Assembly (NCBI GenBank): GCA_021186555.1
Contig: JAJKFL010000014.1
Coordinates: forward strand, 25,445,033 to 25,509,032
Origin: Reticulitermes speratus
Taxonomy: Eukaryota; Arthropoda; Insecta; Blattodea; Rhinotermitidae
Reading direction: 5' to 3'
Length of the DNA: 64,000 nt
Below the pieces are notes generated by a model. It was not told the origin of the DNA. It ran no database searches and saw only the letters and a list, made by a program, of their open reading frames with translations. The position numbers and the translations under genes were made by a program. Every line of letters starts with the position of its first letter. The stretch's first letter is position 1. Shown piece after piece: positions 24,945-36,500 of the stretch.

Positions 24945-25105
24945 TTAGGGATGTTATAACGTGTAGTCTGGTAGAAATATACCGAAGTTTCGGCGGAAGC
25001 TGCTACCACAATCTTCAGCGTATGCTTGGACGACAGAGACAGCAAGCTTTTTCGAAATACTGGCACATTGCTACCAGATTATACCGCATCATATCCCAGC
25101 AGACA
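24945..25105. mobile_element. Foldback/MITE-like family F, copy 4
   Basis: GTGTAGTCTGGTAGAAATAT followed by ACCGAAGTTTCGGCGGAAGC faces GCTTTTTCGAAATACTGG and TGCTACCAGATTATACCGC. It ends CATCATATCCCAGCAGA. Confidence 0.75.
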
Positions 25106-27900
25106 GAAAGTTTTAGAGTTACCGCCATAAGAATCCAAAATCTCCTAAGAAGTATAAAAATGGGGTGCGCTTTCTTGACACGATGTTCGCACCAAATTTA
25201 ATGAAAATATGTCAGTTAGTTAAAAAGTCATTACGGAGAGAGACATGTGAAAGTTACACCATAAGCGTATCGTTTCTTATCAAATATGGAAATCTGAAAA
25301 ATAACAAACGTGATTGCATGATAATAACCAAGAGCCTGGAGACGTGAGCAACGCCAAATCCTGACACAAGTTGTAGACTATATATGGCCTACCCCAGACA
25401 AATAATACAGGTATGTCAAACAGTTGTAATGTGCGGTGGTTATTGACACAGAAGCAATTGATTTTGATACTGTTTGCTGAGTTAATTGTTCTGTACAGAT
25501 GGTGCGTCCCGCGTTGTTTCTCAGTGGTGGCCTGTAATATAAAACTAAATACAGTTCAACGATACATATCAGGAAACCCCACTCTATTTCTCCACTGAGT
25601 TATAACTACTCTTTATTCCAGAGATTACTCCTACTAAGGCACAAGTCTTTCCCATTTCCTGTTATAACTTCCTTGCCTGAAGAAAACCTGCTGTTAAAAT
25701 TAATGATACCCCTAATGGTAATCTCGTTCTGATAATTCAACAATCTCATGCTTTTCAAACTAGTTCTCACGTTAAGACTAGGCATAAGTTCTTACTCCGT
25801 GCCATGACCACCTCTCTACCTTAAATCTTTGGTTGCTCTAGGTGATCTTCAAACTCTTATTATCTGCGCAAACCTTGTGACTAAATACGAATTTTTGCAA
25901 AACATTTGTAAAATAAAAGTATACTCTTACTTTTCTGTTGCAAAAAATAAAATCCGTTTTTAGTTTTTGTCGAACTTTAGAACTTCGAATGCAAAAAATG
26001 GCGGAGTTGCTATCGACAAACCACCACAGGGCTCCGCGAATTGACCGGTGGACCGTTCGTGAAACCATGTATTCTATTACAGATTGCCAGTATTGTGCAA
26101 AATTCTTCTGGTTGTTATTTATATGTTAATGATTCTGCGCCAGTGTTTACGTATTATTTCTATAATTACGTGTCACTAGCACTGAGATTCATGTGAAGTT
26201 CTTATAGTCAGTCATGCAAGCCTGTTGAGGAATGAATTTTCAACTTCTACTGCAAGGTGCCAAAAGTTATTAAATACGGAAGGGACAGTCGGAGCCTGAA
26301 AATGTGGAGAGAGCTCTTGAAGCATATTTTTCAGTATAATTTATTTCAAAACTAAGTTTCTGAATTAATGTCTACAGGTAATGCGAGTTTCTTTGCAAAT
26401 TACGCCCTAATGATTTAGTATATTTTTTCACAAAACTGGACTTATACGTAACTGTCTTTTAAATTCTGTCTAAGAGTTAAGGGACTTCATTGCTCAAAAT
26501 TCTAACATACACGTAACAATATACTCTACAGGTAAGTTATCTATTACAACAGAAAAGAAAAACAGTTATTAACACTCTTATGTATTTGATTAAAATATTT
26601 TTTTACGTTAACTTGAATTGCTAAATAATATAATTTTTCAAATTAAACATTACTGTGTGTACAAACGTATACTTCCCTATACTATGTTTACGGTCCATTA
26701 ATGGAAAAAGTGTGGTCCATTCATGGGACCCTAGTGCTATGAATGGACAAATTACAAAGTAAAATAAAGTTTTTTTTTCCAACAGCTGTCGATCAGTTAG
26801 ATGTGCGAAATTGGTTGAGTAACGGAGAATAGATTAGGGTATTTAAACGAATATTTCTTATTTTTTATGCTCAATACGTTCTTTATTATTGTCGATAATG
26901 CTTACCAGGTCCATTGAAGTCATCCTTACCCTACAGATATAAGGTTCGTACTGTGTAATGGATGTCCATAGAAAGATATGTCGGTAGAGTGTATGACACA
27001 GTGACTACCGTAAATTGCTTCAGAACTGTACAGGATTTGGATAGGTTCGACAAATTGTTTTGAACACGTGCCTTGCTGCTGAACTTCTTTTAAGCTCAAT
27101 ATTTGCATTAGAAACGAATAAACAAAGACGAACAATGTAGATTTGCATCAGCAGTAAATAAAGAATCAAAGCTAGTGAGGATTTCAATATCGCAAAACCG
27201 AGAAACTGCGTGTACTCCATATCGGAGTAGGCCTTTCAACTCATATTATTACTGCGCTCGACCGCTATTGTGGTGACTGTTTATCATCCTTCAGGCAAAG
27301 ACTGTAATTTGTATTTACACTAGGGACCTACCTTGTATTACTATTCAATATATGCATGTAAACACTGTAATAATACAGCTCCAGTTATGTAAATTAAATA
27401 CTTGAATACGAGCACATTAACTTAACGGTCATTATCAGATTTCCTCACAACACGAGCCAGCTATTAAATGTTTACATCACAGCGCATAATTCGCCTTTAA
27501 TATCTTATTGCTTGTTTGTGTAAAGAGGTGGACACGTATTTCTTCACAAGCTGTAGACATTTTTACATTAGGTGCATACCGGTGTAAAACTATTCTTATT
27601 CTATTTCATGCAACCACAGAATACTGTTGATTTAGTTCTTCGTTGATCCGCGTCTTAATGTCAATGTTAATCATGTAATACTGCGTAAATTGCAGGAGAA
27701 AATTGTCTGGATTGCTGAAATTTTCCTATCTTCTTCAATATGCAATCACTTAGCTCGTTGCTAGTTCCTCATCTTCGTGATCCATATCAACTGACAGCCA
27801 TATTTACGGATGAATCAAGGAAGCCACAAAACACTGCTGGACATTTTCTGGTTTTACTCTCTATATGGATTTTAAGAAATTGGTGAGTTTGGGAATTTCA
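25106..27900. other. Intronic stretch, nothing recognised
   Basis: AT-rich. At 26690-26750 there are two near copies of GTCCATTxATGG. No exon or named repeat was seen. Confidence 0.45.
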
Positions 27901-27904
27901 TTCA

Positions 27905-28160
27905 CGCTGTAGTGTGTCTTATGCAAGGTCCCTAGTCTCCTCCAAAGCTAGTTCTCCATAGAGTGCGATCTAGTGCTTCCTCTTTCGATATATAGTATCC
28001 TCTCTTTCCCTTAAGGTTATCCAGTAGCTGCGTACGTCTTCTTCCTCGTCTTCCCGTCACTTATATCCTTGCCTCCATCTTTACTTCAATAATATGTTTA
28101 GAAGGCAGTTCCTACGCAAGATGTGACCAATTCAGTTAGCCTTACTTCTTTTTACTCTTT
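27905..28160 (-). pseudogene. Non-LTR retrotransposon, endonuclease/RT C-terminal remnant
   Basis: Minus-strand pieces read IGHILRRNCLLKHIIEVKME, then VTGRRGRRRTQLLDNLKGKR and EEALDRTLWRTSFGG. This is the C-terminal tail typical of insect endonuclease-reverse transcriptase ORFs. One or more stops interrupt it and the RT core is absent. It is a different family from the L fragments. Confidence 0.85.
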
Positions 28161-28675
28161 CTGGGATGTTCCTGTCTGATATTCCTGTGTTACTGTACTA
28201 AAAAAGAAAGCAGGCTGTATGTAGCATTCAAGAGACTGCTTGTGTACAAAGCCGTAAAAATAAAATATTTGAACATGTCATCTTCCTGCGGTAATATTTA
28301 TCGTGCAAATATTACGTACACATACACCAAATAAATAAATCTTGGACGGGAATTAATTCCAAGAACTTTCCACGGTGAAAATAAATCACGAAATAATAAA
28401 GCAAGACAGTATAAATAAAATTTCTTTGACGATCAATTCCATACACACTACTATCAAACTAACCCCTTATATGCGACAAAAATAAAATACGTGTAATGCA
28501 ATTCAGGAATACAAAACAAACCCCTGAACGTAAAGTTTACAGAGAACTAATGCGTCAGTCTATAAACAAGCCTGGTAGTTGTGTTCATGTTGAAGTAGAA
28601 TGACTTGAAGGGCAGTGGAAGTATTATCTGATGCATAGATCCAGAATGGACTTAAAGGAACCACGAAAATTAAAT

Positions 28676-28735
28676 GTATTATTATTATTATTATATATTA
28701 TATTATTATTATTATTATTATTATTATTATGGATA
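28676..28735. repeat. ATT microsatellite
   Basis: ATT repeats, interrupted once by ATATATTATATT. This could be the tail of a retroelement, but no body is recognisable beside it. Confidence 0.9.
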
Positions 28736-29544
28736 ACGTACTCGGTACACCTAACGGTAATACGACTGCAAAATATGGGTATGCTTCCTTCTAACAGCAT
28801 ACAGACCTAAGAGTTGAAATTCCATTGTTATTCTGCCCGCACGTAACAAGGTATGTTCACAGTTATGGATACGTAAGGCAAATGCAGTGACTGCAGAAAA
28901 CCATCGTTGTTCTGAATAATTATTAAAATATGTATGCTTTTGTCGGTACTGCAAACTTTATCTATGCCGATGAAAAGGTATATGTAGGTAGTAGCACCAC
29001 TTATTCTATCAAGCCGACTTCCAAGAACTTTGAGAGTTCTTGGCGTAAGGTCAGTGCAATTTTATAAGCACCCTCAAGGACTGAGCTACTGCATTTAGAG
29101 AGCTTCAACGGATGGAGTAGTTACTAATAGAAGCTGCCTACATTTTCGCTTCAAATTTCAGTAGCGTTTATACTAGTTCAGTATAAAGGACATGTACTGT
29201 CAACGTATCCTAAGTCAGCGGCTGTCCTCGTGGTTTTACTCACTCCCTTCTGACGAATACAGGAATAACACGTTGACATATGAAGTGACTGGTCCCTTTC
29301 TATACCTATAAGATTTAACTGCAACACTTTACTTATGCAACATTTTGAAATACAAATTAAATTAACATTTTCAGTGGGTTTATAAAATTTTTCTCTTCTC
29401 AAAAGCGAAAACACCGGGTCTGGGACCCACCAAGCCTCCTCGTATTCGACGAAAATCTGGGATTCTTTCAAAGGAGGTAAGTAGCCGTGGCCTGAAATCA
29501 AGTGCGTTATTTAACGACGATGTCAGTAAAGTGTCAGTGACAGA

Positions 29545-29705
29545 TGAATGAATTAGTACTGAGCAATGGTGGGATGATACTGACAAGGGAAAATTGTGAG
29601 TAATAGGAGACATGCCTGTAGCAATGTCACTTTTTTCACCACAATCCCCACAGGGAATGGTTTGGGGCTGAACCCATGCCTCCGCGGTGAGAGATCGCAC
29701 AGCCG
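29545..29705 (-). mobile_element. SINE D, diverged copy, about 230 bp before exon 29939
   Basis: GGTGGGATGATACTGACAAG, AATCCCCACAGGGAATGG and CATGCCTCCGCGGTGAGAGA follow the SINE D order on the minus strand. Its head ends near the GCCGG at 29700. Confidence 0.65.
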
Positions 29706-29938
29706 GCTCGTGAAGTTTACCACTCACCTCCACCTGCGGTCGCGGTTAAAAGAATGCTTGGGGCAATACCTCACTCCTCAATACTCGTATGCCTTCAAGG
29801 TGTTGTACTTAAGTACAGATATAAGTTTAGCTTCACTTGTGCTTAATGAACGCGTAAATTTGTGAACTAACCGTGGACAGACTTTTCTCAGTACGAAAGA
29901 TATCTATGGAGGGGCTGATACTGCTTCTACATCCACAG

Positions 29939-30119
29939 TGTTCGTGATATGCTGGAGCCCCTACATCGTGTTCGATCTCCTGCAAGTGTATGGTCACGTG
30001 CCACGGACACAGACGAACATCGCCGTGGCGTCCTTCATCCAAAGCCTGGCGCCTCTCAACTCCGCCGCCAACCCCGTCATTTACTGTCTCTTCTCCACGA
30101 CCATCGGCCGAACACTAAG
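29939..30119 (+). CDS. CCAPR: CCAP receptor-like GPCR, internal exon (TM6-ECL3-TM7)
   Basis: The exon starts after an acceptor (CTTCTACATCCACAG) in phase 1 and encodes about 60 residues. It shows TM6 with CWSPY (29950-29964), then FDLLQVYG and a short third extracellular loop with PRTQT. TM7 follows, with [14 protein letters not shown] (NPxxY at 30070-30084), and then CLFST and RTLR at the start of helix 8. The run [14 protein letters not shown] with DLLQVYG is characteristic of arthropod CCAP receptors and their vertebrate relative, the neuropeptide S receptor. GC content and third-position GC are much higher than in the surrounding intron. The 3' boundary is unusual: the best fit is CTAAG|GCAAGT, a GC donor, because this end (phase 2) joins the exon at 45729 to read RTLR-KIPPFSW. 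A GT donor 4 nt downstream is an alternative. Vasopressin-type receptors are a less likely assignment. Confidence 0.93.
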
Positions 30120-30125
30120 GCAAGT
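30120..30125 (+). promoter_or_regulatory. GC-type splice donor with tandem GT donor 4 nt downstream
   Basis: The sequence at the exon end is CTAAG|GCAA|GTACAG. The first site is AAG|GCAAGT, a perfect match to the pattern of functional GC-AG introns. The second, CAA|GTACAG, is a weak GT site exactly 4 nt on, forming a GYNNGY tandem donor. Only the GC site gives the KIPPFSW continuation. The GT site shifts the frame into the longer tail open to 45995. Confidence 0.6.
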
Positions 30126-30458
30126 ACAGTCACCAACGCTTCAGTTTGTTCTTGTTCTAAATAACAATTGCTTTCGCTGGAGAAGGGAATAATTCTTCCT
30201 CCTTAACCCTTTGAACCAGGAAATTAATTTGCATAACTGACTGTAACCCTCCGTCAAACACAACACCTTTCGTTAGTTGTTATTTGTTTCATTACACCCG
30301 TCACGTTTCGAACCAGCTGGTTCACTCTCACAGCCTCCATAAATTCAACTGTTATGAGTATTACAGCATCTGGATGGTATCCAGTAATTGGCATTATTAA
30401 AATGAATTATTAAAATGAATATCTACTATATATATATTACAACTATAATAATACATCC

Positions 30459-30721
30459 GGCCGATCCCAGTGGCCGTGCGGTCTAAGGCGTGGGTCTGCG
30501 GCCGCTCGCTTACTAGGATCGTGGGTTCGAATCCCACCGGAGGCATGGATGTCTTTCTCTTGTGAGTGTTGTGTGTTGTCAGGTAGAGGTCTCTGCGACG
30601 GGCTGGTCACTCGTCCAGGGGAGTCCTACCGAGTGTGGTGTGTCTAATGTGTGTGATCATGAAACCTCGAAATGAGGAGGCCTAGGCACCCGAAAAGGGG
30701 CTGTTGAGCCACAGGTAAAAA
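30459..30721 (+). mobile_element. SINE A (tRNA-derived), best-preserved copy
   Basis: The head GGCCGATCCCAGTGGCCGTG, box A-like GTGGCCGTGCGGTCTAAGG and box B GGTTCGAATCCC point to a tRNA-Leu/Ser-like ancestor with a long variable arm. The body ends GGGCTGTTGAGCCACAGG plus A-run. AATAATACATCC flanks it (30447-30458 and 30722-30733). It lies 340 bp inside the second intron. Confidence 0.95.
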
Positions 30722-31083
30722 AATAATACATCCACTACATTTGATTCCTTTATTAAATCTGGTACATATGTTCGAATCATAATGTGTACACTAAATTTAA
30801 ACTTGATTCGGTCATTTTCATAATTTCAATTACTGAATGTCATCCATACGCTGTGTATCCCCAATATTCGTCTAAGTGTATGTAAGAATTTTACAGCATA
30901 TTTATGGTATCCGGCAATTAGCATTATAAAAATGAACGACTAAAGCTTAAACCTAGTGCGTGTGTTATTATGACGGAAATGCGTTAAATTTAAATTTGAT
31001 TCATTGATTTTAACAGTGACAATTATCGGATATCATCCACCTGCTGTAAATCCTCAACAATCGTCTAAATGTGTAACCAATAA

Positions 31084-31252
31084 TTCTGGAATATGACGTC
31101 ATCTCGATTGTTACCGACGTTTCGGAAAAGCTTGCTGCCTTCATCTTCAGGTACTCCAATTACAGTGTCCTTGTACTATCCCGGAGGTATACGTAGCAAG
31201 CTCCTCCGTGAATTTGCCAATTTACTAATCAAGCGCCGTCATATTCCAGAAA
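31084..31252. mobile_element. Foldback/MITE-like family F, copy 5
   Basis: A well-preserved example: it begins TTCTGGAATATGACGTCAT and ends GCCGTCATATTCCAGAA. Inside, TTACCGACGTTTCGGAAAAG and CTGCCTTCATCTTCAGG are family core motifs. Confidence 0.82.
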
Positions 31253-33660
31253 ACATATCTTCAAACTAAGGGAAGGTTAAAATTTGTGAAATACTTGGTG
31301 CCGGTCACCTCAGAATAGTTTTGTCTTCCAGTCTCTCGTCTAGAAACATAAATACTAAAATATATAGCATCTTACTTTCATATGATGTTGCCTATGGGTG
31401 TCAAACTTGAAAGTAGACGACCACTGTCTTCCAAATATTTCCGGACGCAGCTTAGTAATCACGCTTTTGTGTGGTATAATTTAAGACGCAAGCTGTATTG
31501 CGCCAAATGATACAATGACTGACGAATTAGAAAGAAAACGAAAGGAAGTTGTAGTACCCTAATCCAATTATTATCCTGGCATTGGTCTGACGAAAGGGAT
31601 AAAAACCACGTACAAACCCGTGTCTAGATAGCCAGTACGTTGACATTCTGAACAGGCATCTACCGAATACAAGTCTAAAGACTTACCGAAACACCCATTT
31701 ATTTGACGTAAACCATTCTTACATTTACAGACGTCACACACAAAATACGTAGTAATAAGCGTAATATACATAGATAAAACTGCTGAACAACAATGAGCAA
31801 AATGCGGCCCGCGAACTTGCAGAAACATGAAACAAGGAGATATGAAATTCGACGAATAAATAAGCACTCCTATGAAATAATTATTCACAATACGTTGTGT
31901 TATTAGCAACACAACATACTTTTCATACCAAAATATAAACGTAAGTTCCATCTGACGTAAAAGTAACTATCGAGCTACTTCGTAAATACAACGCAAATAA
32001 AATTATTCATCTGTGCTCAGCTCATTTTACTCAGGATTTATTATAAAAGGACATATAAGGTAAGATTAATTTCAAGTTTTATACGATTTATCCAGTTTTT
32101 TAAAGATTAATTCAAATAAGTTTTACCGCCCCAGTATGGACACCATTTCAGATATGGTATTATCATTAAAGATACATAAGTAAAAAATACAGGTACATAT
32201 TATATATAATGTGGCCAGCAAGTATTTTTCTCTTCATTTGGCCCTCGTGCCCAAACAGTTGTTCGCCACTGTTGTAGACGGAAAGTTACATAATACCTAC
32301 ATTGCAGATTGTTAATAAATTGCACACTGTCAGTATATTAATTACGTGCAAAGGTGGACACATTGAATCACACCGCTAAAAGCTTACACAGCGGCGACGT
32401 CGTCAGCGGGTACCGCTGAAAGAAAATAATTTCCTAAAAATCGGATCCAATGCGACTGTTACAAGACTGCTGCTGTAGTTCGCAAGGTTTATAGCCCTAC
32501 CTGCTAAGTACGACTTCCGAAGACTAAAATAAACACCCTTTGTAAGTAATCCCCCCTCCACCGACTGACCCCGTGGTGAGGGGTATTCCTTAAGAAGTTA
32601 AAAATTACTCACTCATCAATGAGTTACTTGCATATAAAAAATCCTAAGCTATATCCAATGTTCACAAAGAGCCTTCATTATAACATGATGTTATGTCGTG
32701 TCTATTGGTAAATAACTACACAAGTTTCAAAATATTGTACAGGGCGAAGAACACATAATTAGGCTATTCTAAGCCGGTTCAGTCCACACCAACTTTTGAC
32801 CCCGTATTTTCCTAAGACCCATTTTAATGCAACTTTATCCTACCCTCTGCGCCTATATTTCCCAGTCCCCTTGAAGAATTACGACTAATTTTTTTCGTGT
32901 GCGGTTTTTTCCCTCATGCGTGTCCCTCGTCACTCTCATTTCATCCTTCAAGATTTATGACAGTAATAACAGGTAAAGAGTGAAATTTTTAAACTCCTAG
33001 TTATGTCTCTTCAACCTGCACCATTTCATTTCTTTGGGGTATATATGGGATAAATTCAGGTTAATATCATTGAAACCAACAGTTTCTGGCCACAAATTCT
33101 CTTTCACTGACTAAATTTGGTCCCGTAATCTTTAAACCGCCATATGCTGAGGTCGTTACGAGTGCATTATTGATGGTCCTCTGAGAAATATTGGATGAAG
33201 TAAAGTCAGCCTTTACAGCCGTTTTATTGTCCACGCCACTCTTACGGTATTACTGCATCGAAGTGTGCGGCATAAAACATTGAGATCATGAAATGAACTG
33301 TTATATGAAGGGCGGGAACCTCAATAAAGGGTAAATATCCTTTCCCAATAGCTACAAAGTTTATCAGAATACCAGCAACAGTTATTCGTCGCGGAAAAAA
33401 GAACAGGACAAATTATAAGTACACAGAACTTAGTTTTCAAGTCAGAAAATGCAGGTGATAATAAGTTTTTTAATTCCTTATCTCATTTATGTATACAACA
33501 AAATTACACTTACCTGACAAAGTTTAGTGTAGATAAGCCTTAGGAACCACTCATATGTATCTCTTTCTTGATAAGCTAACAGTTAGTCAGCTAATACAAA
33601 ATTGCCGGCTTTATACGGAAACAAACAAGTTTCATTATAGTGTTCACGAAAGCCCACACT
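31253..33660. other. Intronic stretch, nothing recognised
   Basis: AT-rich. A 126-codon minus-strand ORF (31571-31951) has no motif I recognise and no splice context. Nothing else can be supported. Confidence 0.45.
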
Positions 33661-33662
33661 GT

Positions 33663-33688
33663 ATATATAATATATATATATATATATT
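33663..33688. repeat. TA microsatellite
   Basis: A short run of alternating TA with a small interruption. Confidence 0.85.
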
Positions 33689-33934
33689 GGGAGCTAAATT
33701 AATACAATAATCAATTACGTGCAAACGCGTCTCAGAGAACTTAACTTACATAACACGTGATAGCAGGCTACACATTTCGGCTCTTTAAAGCCATCACCAG
33801 GCAAAACATAAAAGACTGCAAAAAATATTCAGTGAACAACACTGCCTTTAGACATACCTCAAACTTCAGATCTCATGTTTTTCCATTCTGTTTCATTTCT
33901 GCAATGTTAAAAATATATATTACAATCTTGTAAT

Positions 33935-34035
33935 GCTGCATTTCTACCGTGTACATCCTCATTATTTAACGATCATAATTGAAAACCAAGTATGTACACT
34001 ATGAGGATGTACCCGGTAGAAAAACAGCAATATAA
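33935..34035. repeat. Inverted repeat, MITE-like
   Basis: GCATTTCTACCGTGTACATC faces GATGTACCCGGTAGAAAAAC, giving arms of about 30 bp around a loop of about 40 bp. It is not obviously related to family F. Confidence 0.6.
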
Positions 34036-34039
34036 ATGG

Positions 34040-35700
34040 TTGGCTTTTAATTTTTATGATTACACTCGTATTATAATATTTTTTCTTATACTGGTAGTAT
34101 TTATTTACTTATAATTGCGTATCCATTTCGCTAGGCCCTGTAGACAATTACGGCTCAAAATATAATAATTTCAATTACCAAACTACGATATTCAATGCCT
34201 TTCAACTAATTTTGCCTCGTTAAATTAGGTTTTGAATGTGGCTTCTACTAAAAACTCTACTTGCTTAGAGTTATAAATGGTTTTGTGCAATATTATTTTG
34301 GATTATAATTTATAAAATTGTAATCTGACAAATATGAAACAGTTGTTACATCATATTACACAGATTTTTAAAATGTGACGTTTTGAATTTTAAAATGGTT
34401 AGTACTTACAATTCCACGACTTATAATAATTAAAATCAACGCATTTAAAGAAGTTATCTTCTACACAGGCTGGTGAAAAATATATACGCAAGTCCAAACG
34501 CATGAAACAAATATCAACGTAATGTAACCTTAAACATGCATGTAAATAAACTAGGAAGATATAATACATTTATAAATAAATTGTAAAATACCTTTAAAGA
34601 AACACAAAACACTATAATATGTATTGTTGGCATTTCAACCGTTAAAACACAGAATTTACAAGCCTCAAAATCCCAAGTTCTAGTTACATCTAAGAGCACT
34701 GTTCTCTATTGTATACTCTTTGTAATATTTTACGTTTGGCCTGATTATCGCTTTACAACAAACGATACATTCAGCAACCGTATCACTTTAATAAATAAGT
34801 TGTGTTGCTTGACACACGCTTCTATTGGAATCACTAATTTCACATGAAGGATGACGGAAGTCAGTAACCCCGTACGTCCAGCTTCCGTTGCGTGTTTCCA
34901 AAACTTCGTCGCAATCCCAAGATCTGTGTATCATTTCATTCTTTTACTATGCCTTCAGAAGTAGAAGCCTTGCCTTCGTAAGAAGGAACCCACTAACAAA
35001 CAAACAAAAAATTAACAGAAGCCTGTAAATTATTTTCGTTGATGAAACATACCGACGGAGGCAAAAATCATCCCCCCACTATTAATTTTATGCACCTCGT
35101 GCGAAGGATGCACAAATTGATATAATATTATACCTTTACTACGTATATACTCGTATATATCACCAGTATGAAAATAGTGTTGTGTAGTATTAAATTAATT
35201 GCACGCTTCAACGGACAAACAGTTAATAATGAAGATGGCTGTTGGGAAAGGCTGCAAGCTTTTAATTTCACTCAGTTCAAAACATGTCAAAACATCCCAA
35301 GTCCCTGCTACCGTGTATACGCTATGTAATCCGAACTAAGACACTATTTTTAAACGCAAGAACCGCGACTGTGTCATAGCTGTGCTTCATCATGAAAAGG
35401 GTTTTACCCTGGGATCATAACCGACTCTCCTCTTATGCTAGCGTTATAAATATCACCGTAGAAGATCTGTTAAAGTAACGTTCCCACATTCACCTCAACG
35501 CTTTTCTCCCCCTTTTTTTCACTTCATCCTCCGTGATGCAACATCAGATCCCAACGAACGAATGAGCTCCAGTTTTCTTCCTTGTGGATTTCTACGGACA
35601 TCACAGGACGAAGGGTAAGTCTAATGGTACTTGACTCCTCAAGGCTTTGCCTCATTATGCACTTTTTTGCAGTATTTGTTCAAGCTTCACATCAAGATCT
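34040..35700. other. Intronic stretch, nothing recognised
   Basis: Strongly AT-rich, with no open frame above 61 codons and no named repeat. Confidence 0.45.
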
Positions 35701-35729
35701 TCACAGTTACATAGCCACACAGCCCGGCC

Positions 35730-36500
35730 GACTAGATCCGTCTTGGCTCTGGATAGACACCAGTAGCAGTCTCTTGTAAACAAGGCAATGAACCTTCGGG
35801 TTCCATAAAATGCAAGGAATTGCCAGACTAGCTGAGGACTGTTTACTACATAACGAAGAGCTTTCTGGTCTGAACTCATCACCAAATATTATGCGGGTGA
35901 TCAAATCAAGAAGAATGAAATAGGCGTGGCATGTACCACGTCCGGGGGTAGGTGAGGTGTATACAGGGTTTTGGTGGGGAAACCTAAAAGAAAAAGACCA
36001 CTTGGAAGACGTAGATGTTATTATTATTTATTATTATTATTATTATTATTATTTACTGCAATTGGGTTTTCACCCGGTGGCAGTAGTCCTTACATTAGTA
36101 CACACAATACAAATGGACATATAATATACATAAAAATAACAATACAAAACAAACTATACACAATTACAAAACAAAATACATACAGTAAATACAAGTACAT
36201 ATATTAGAACATCGTACACACATTACAAAAACATCCACACCTTAAAAAAGCATCCACTCCTTACCAAAGCATCCATACCTTACAAAAACATCCACACCTT
36301 ACAAATACATCCACACCTTACAAAAATAGATGGGAAGATAATATTAAATGGATCTTCAAGAAGTGGGATGGTGGGATGGGGAGCATGAAGTGGATTGGTC
36401 TGGTTCAGGATAGGGACGAACCGTCGATTTCTATAAAATGCGGGGAATTGCTCGACTAGCTGAGGACGTGTTAGCTTTTCAGGAAGGGCTCTGCTCCTTG
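35730..36500 (+). mobile_element. LINE 3' end (family L), interrupted by a later insertion
   Basis: A first 3' end with GGTTCCATAAAATGCAAGG sits at 35795-35840. A second C-terminus follows: SSPNIMRVIKSRRMK (35870-35925), then VGKPKRKRPLGRR (to 36016). It resumes at 36327 with RWEDNIK-like and WIGLVQDRD, then CTATAAAATGCGGGGAATTG. The break at 36018-36326 is a foreign insertion. The ORF is frame-broken and lacks the RT core. Confidence 0.8.
36018..36326 (-). mobile_element. 309 bp nested retroelement-like insertion
   Basis: TAGATG occurs immediately before (36012-36017) and after (36327-36332) the insertion, and removing the insert plus one copy restores the LINE reading order. Read on the minus strand it starts with five or more copies of a 19 bp unit (GTAAGGTGTGGATGTTTTT), continues AT-rich, then GCCACCGGGTGAAAACCC and AATTGCAGTAAA. 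It ends in AAT repeats, as a retroposed element with a microsatellite tail would. The family is unknown. Confidence 0.8.

Larger units (their letters stand above)
11118..29938 (+). other. Intron of the CCAP receptor-like gene (about 18.8 kb)
   Basis: The intron runs from GTGAGT to CCACAG, a canonical GT-AG pair. It holds SINEs of all five families named here, a deleted mariner, a mariner C-terminal remnant, a 58 bp minisatellite, a tetranucleotide tract, LINE ends and foldback copies, each listed separately. No other host exon was recognised inside. The stretches 12595-14489, 15146-16400, 16541-17658, 21046-22147, 22803-23651 and 25106-27900 are AT-rich sequence in which I see nothing codable. 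Confidence 0.8.

Noticed and set aside
29938-30192. 84-codon ORF as a complete small gene
   Set aside because: It is an internal receptor exon extended at both ends into intron sequence.
30462-30545. Functional tRNA-Leu/Ser gene
   Set aside because: The same tRNA-like head recurs in nine SINE A copies joined to a shared body and A-tail, so it is a retroposon.
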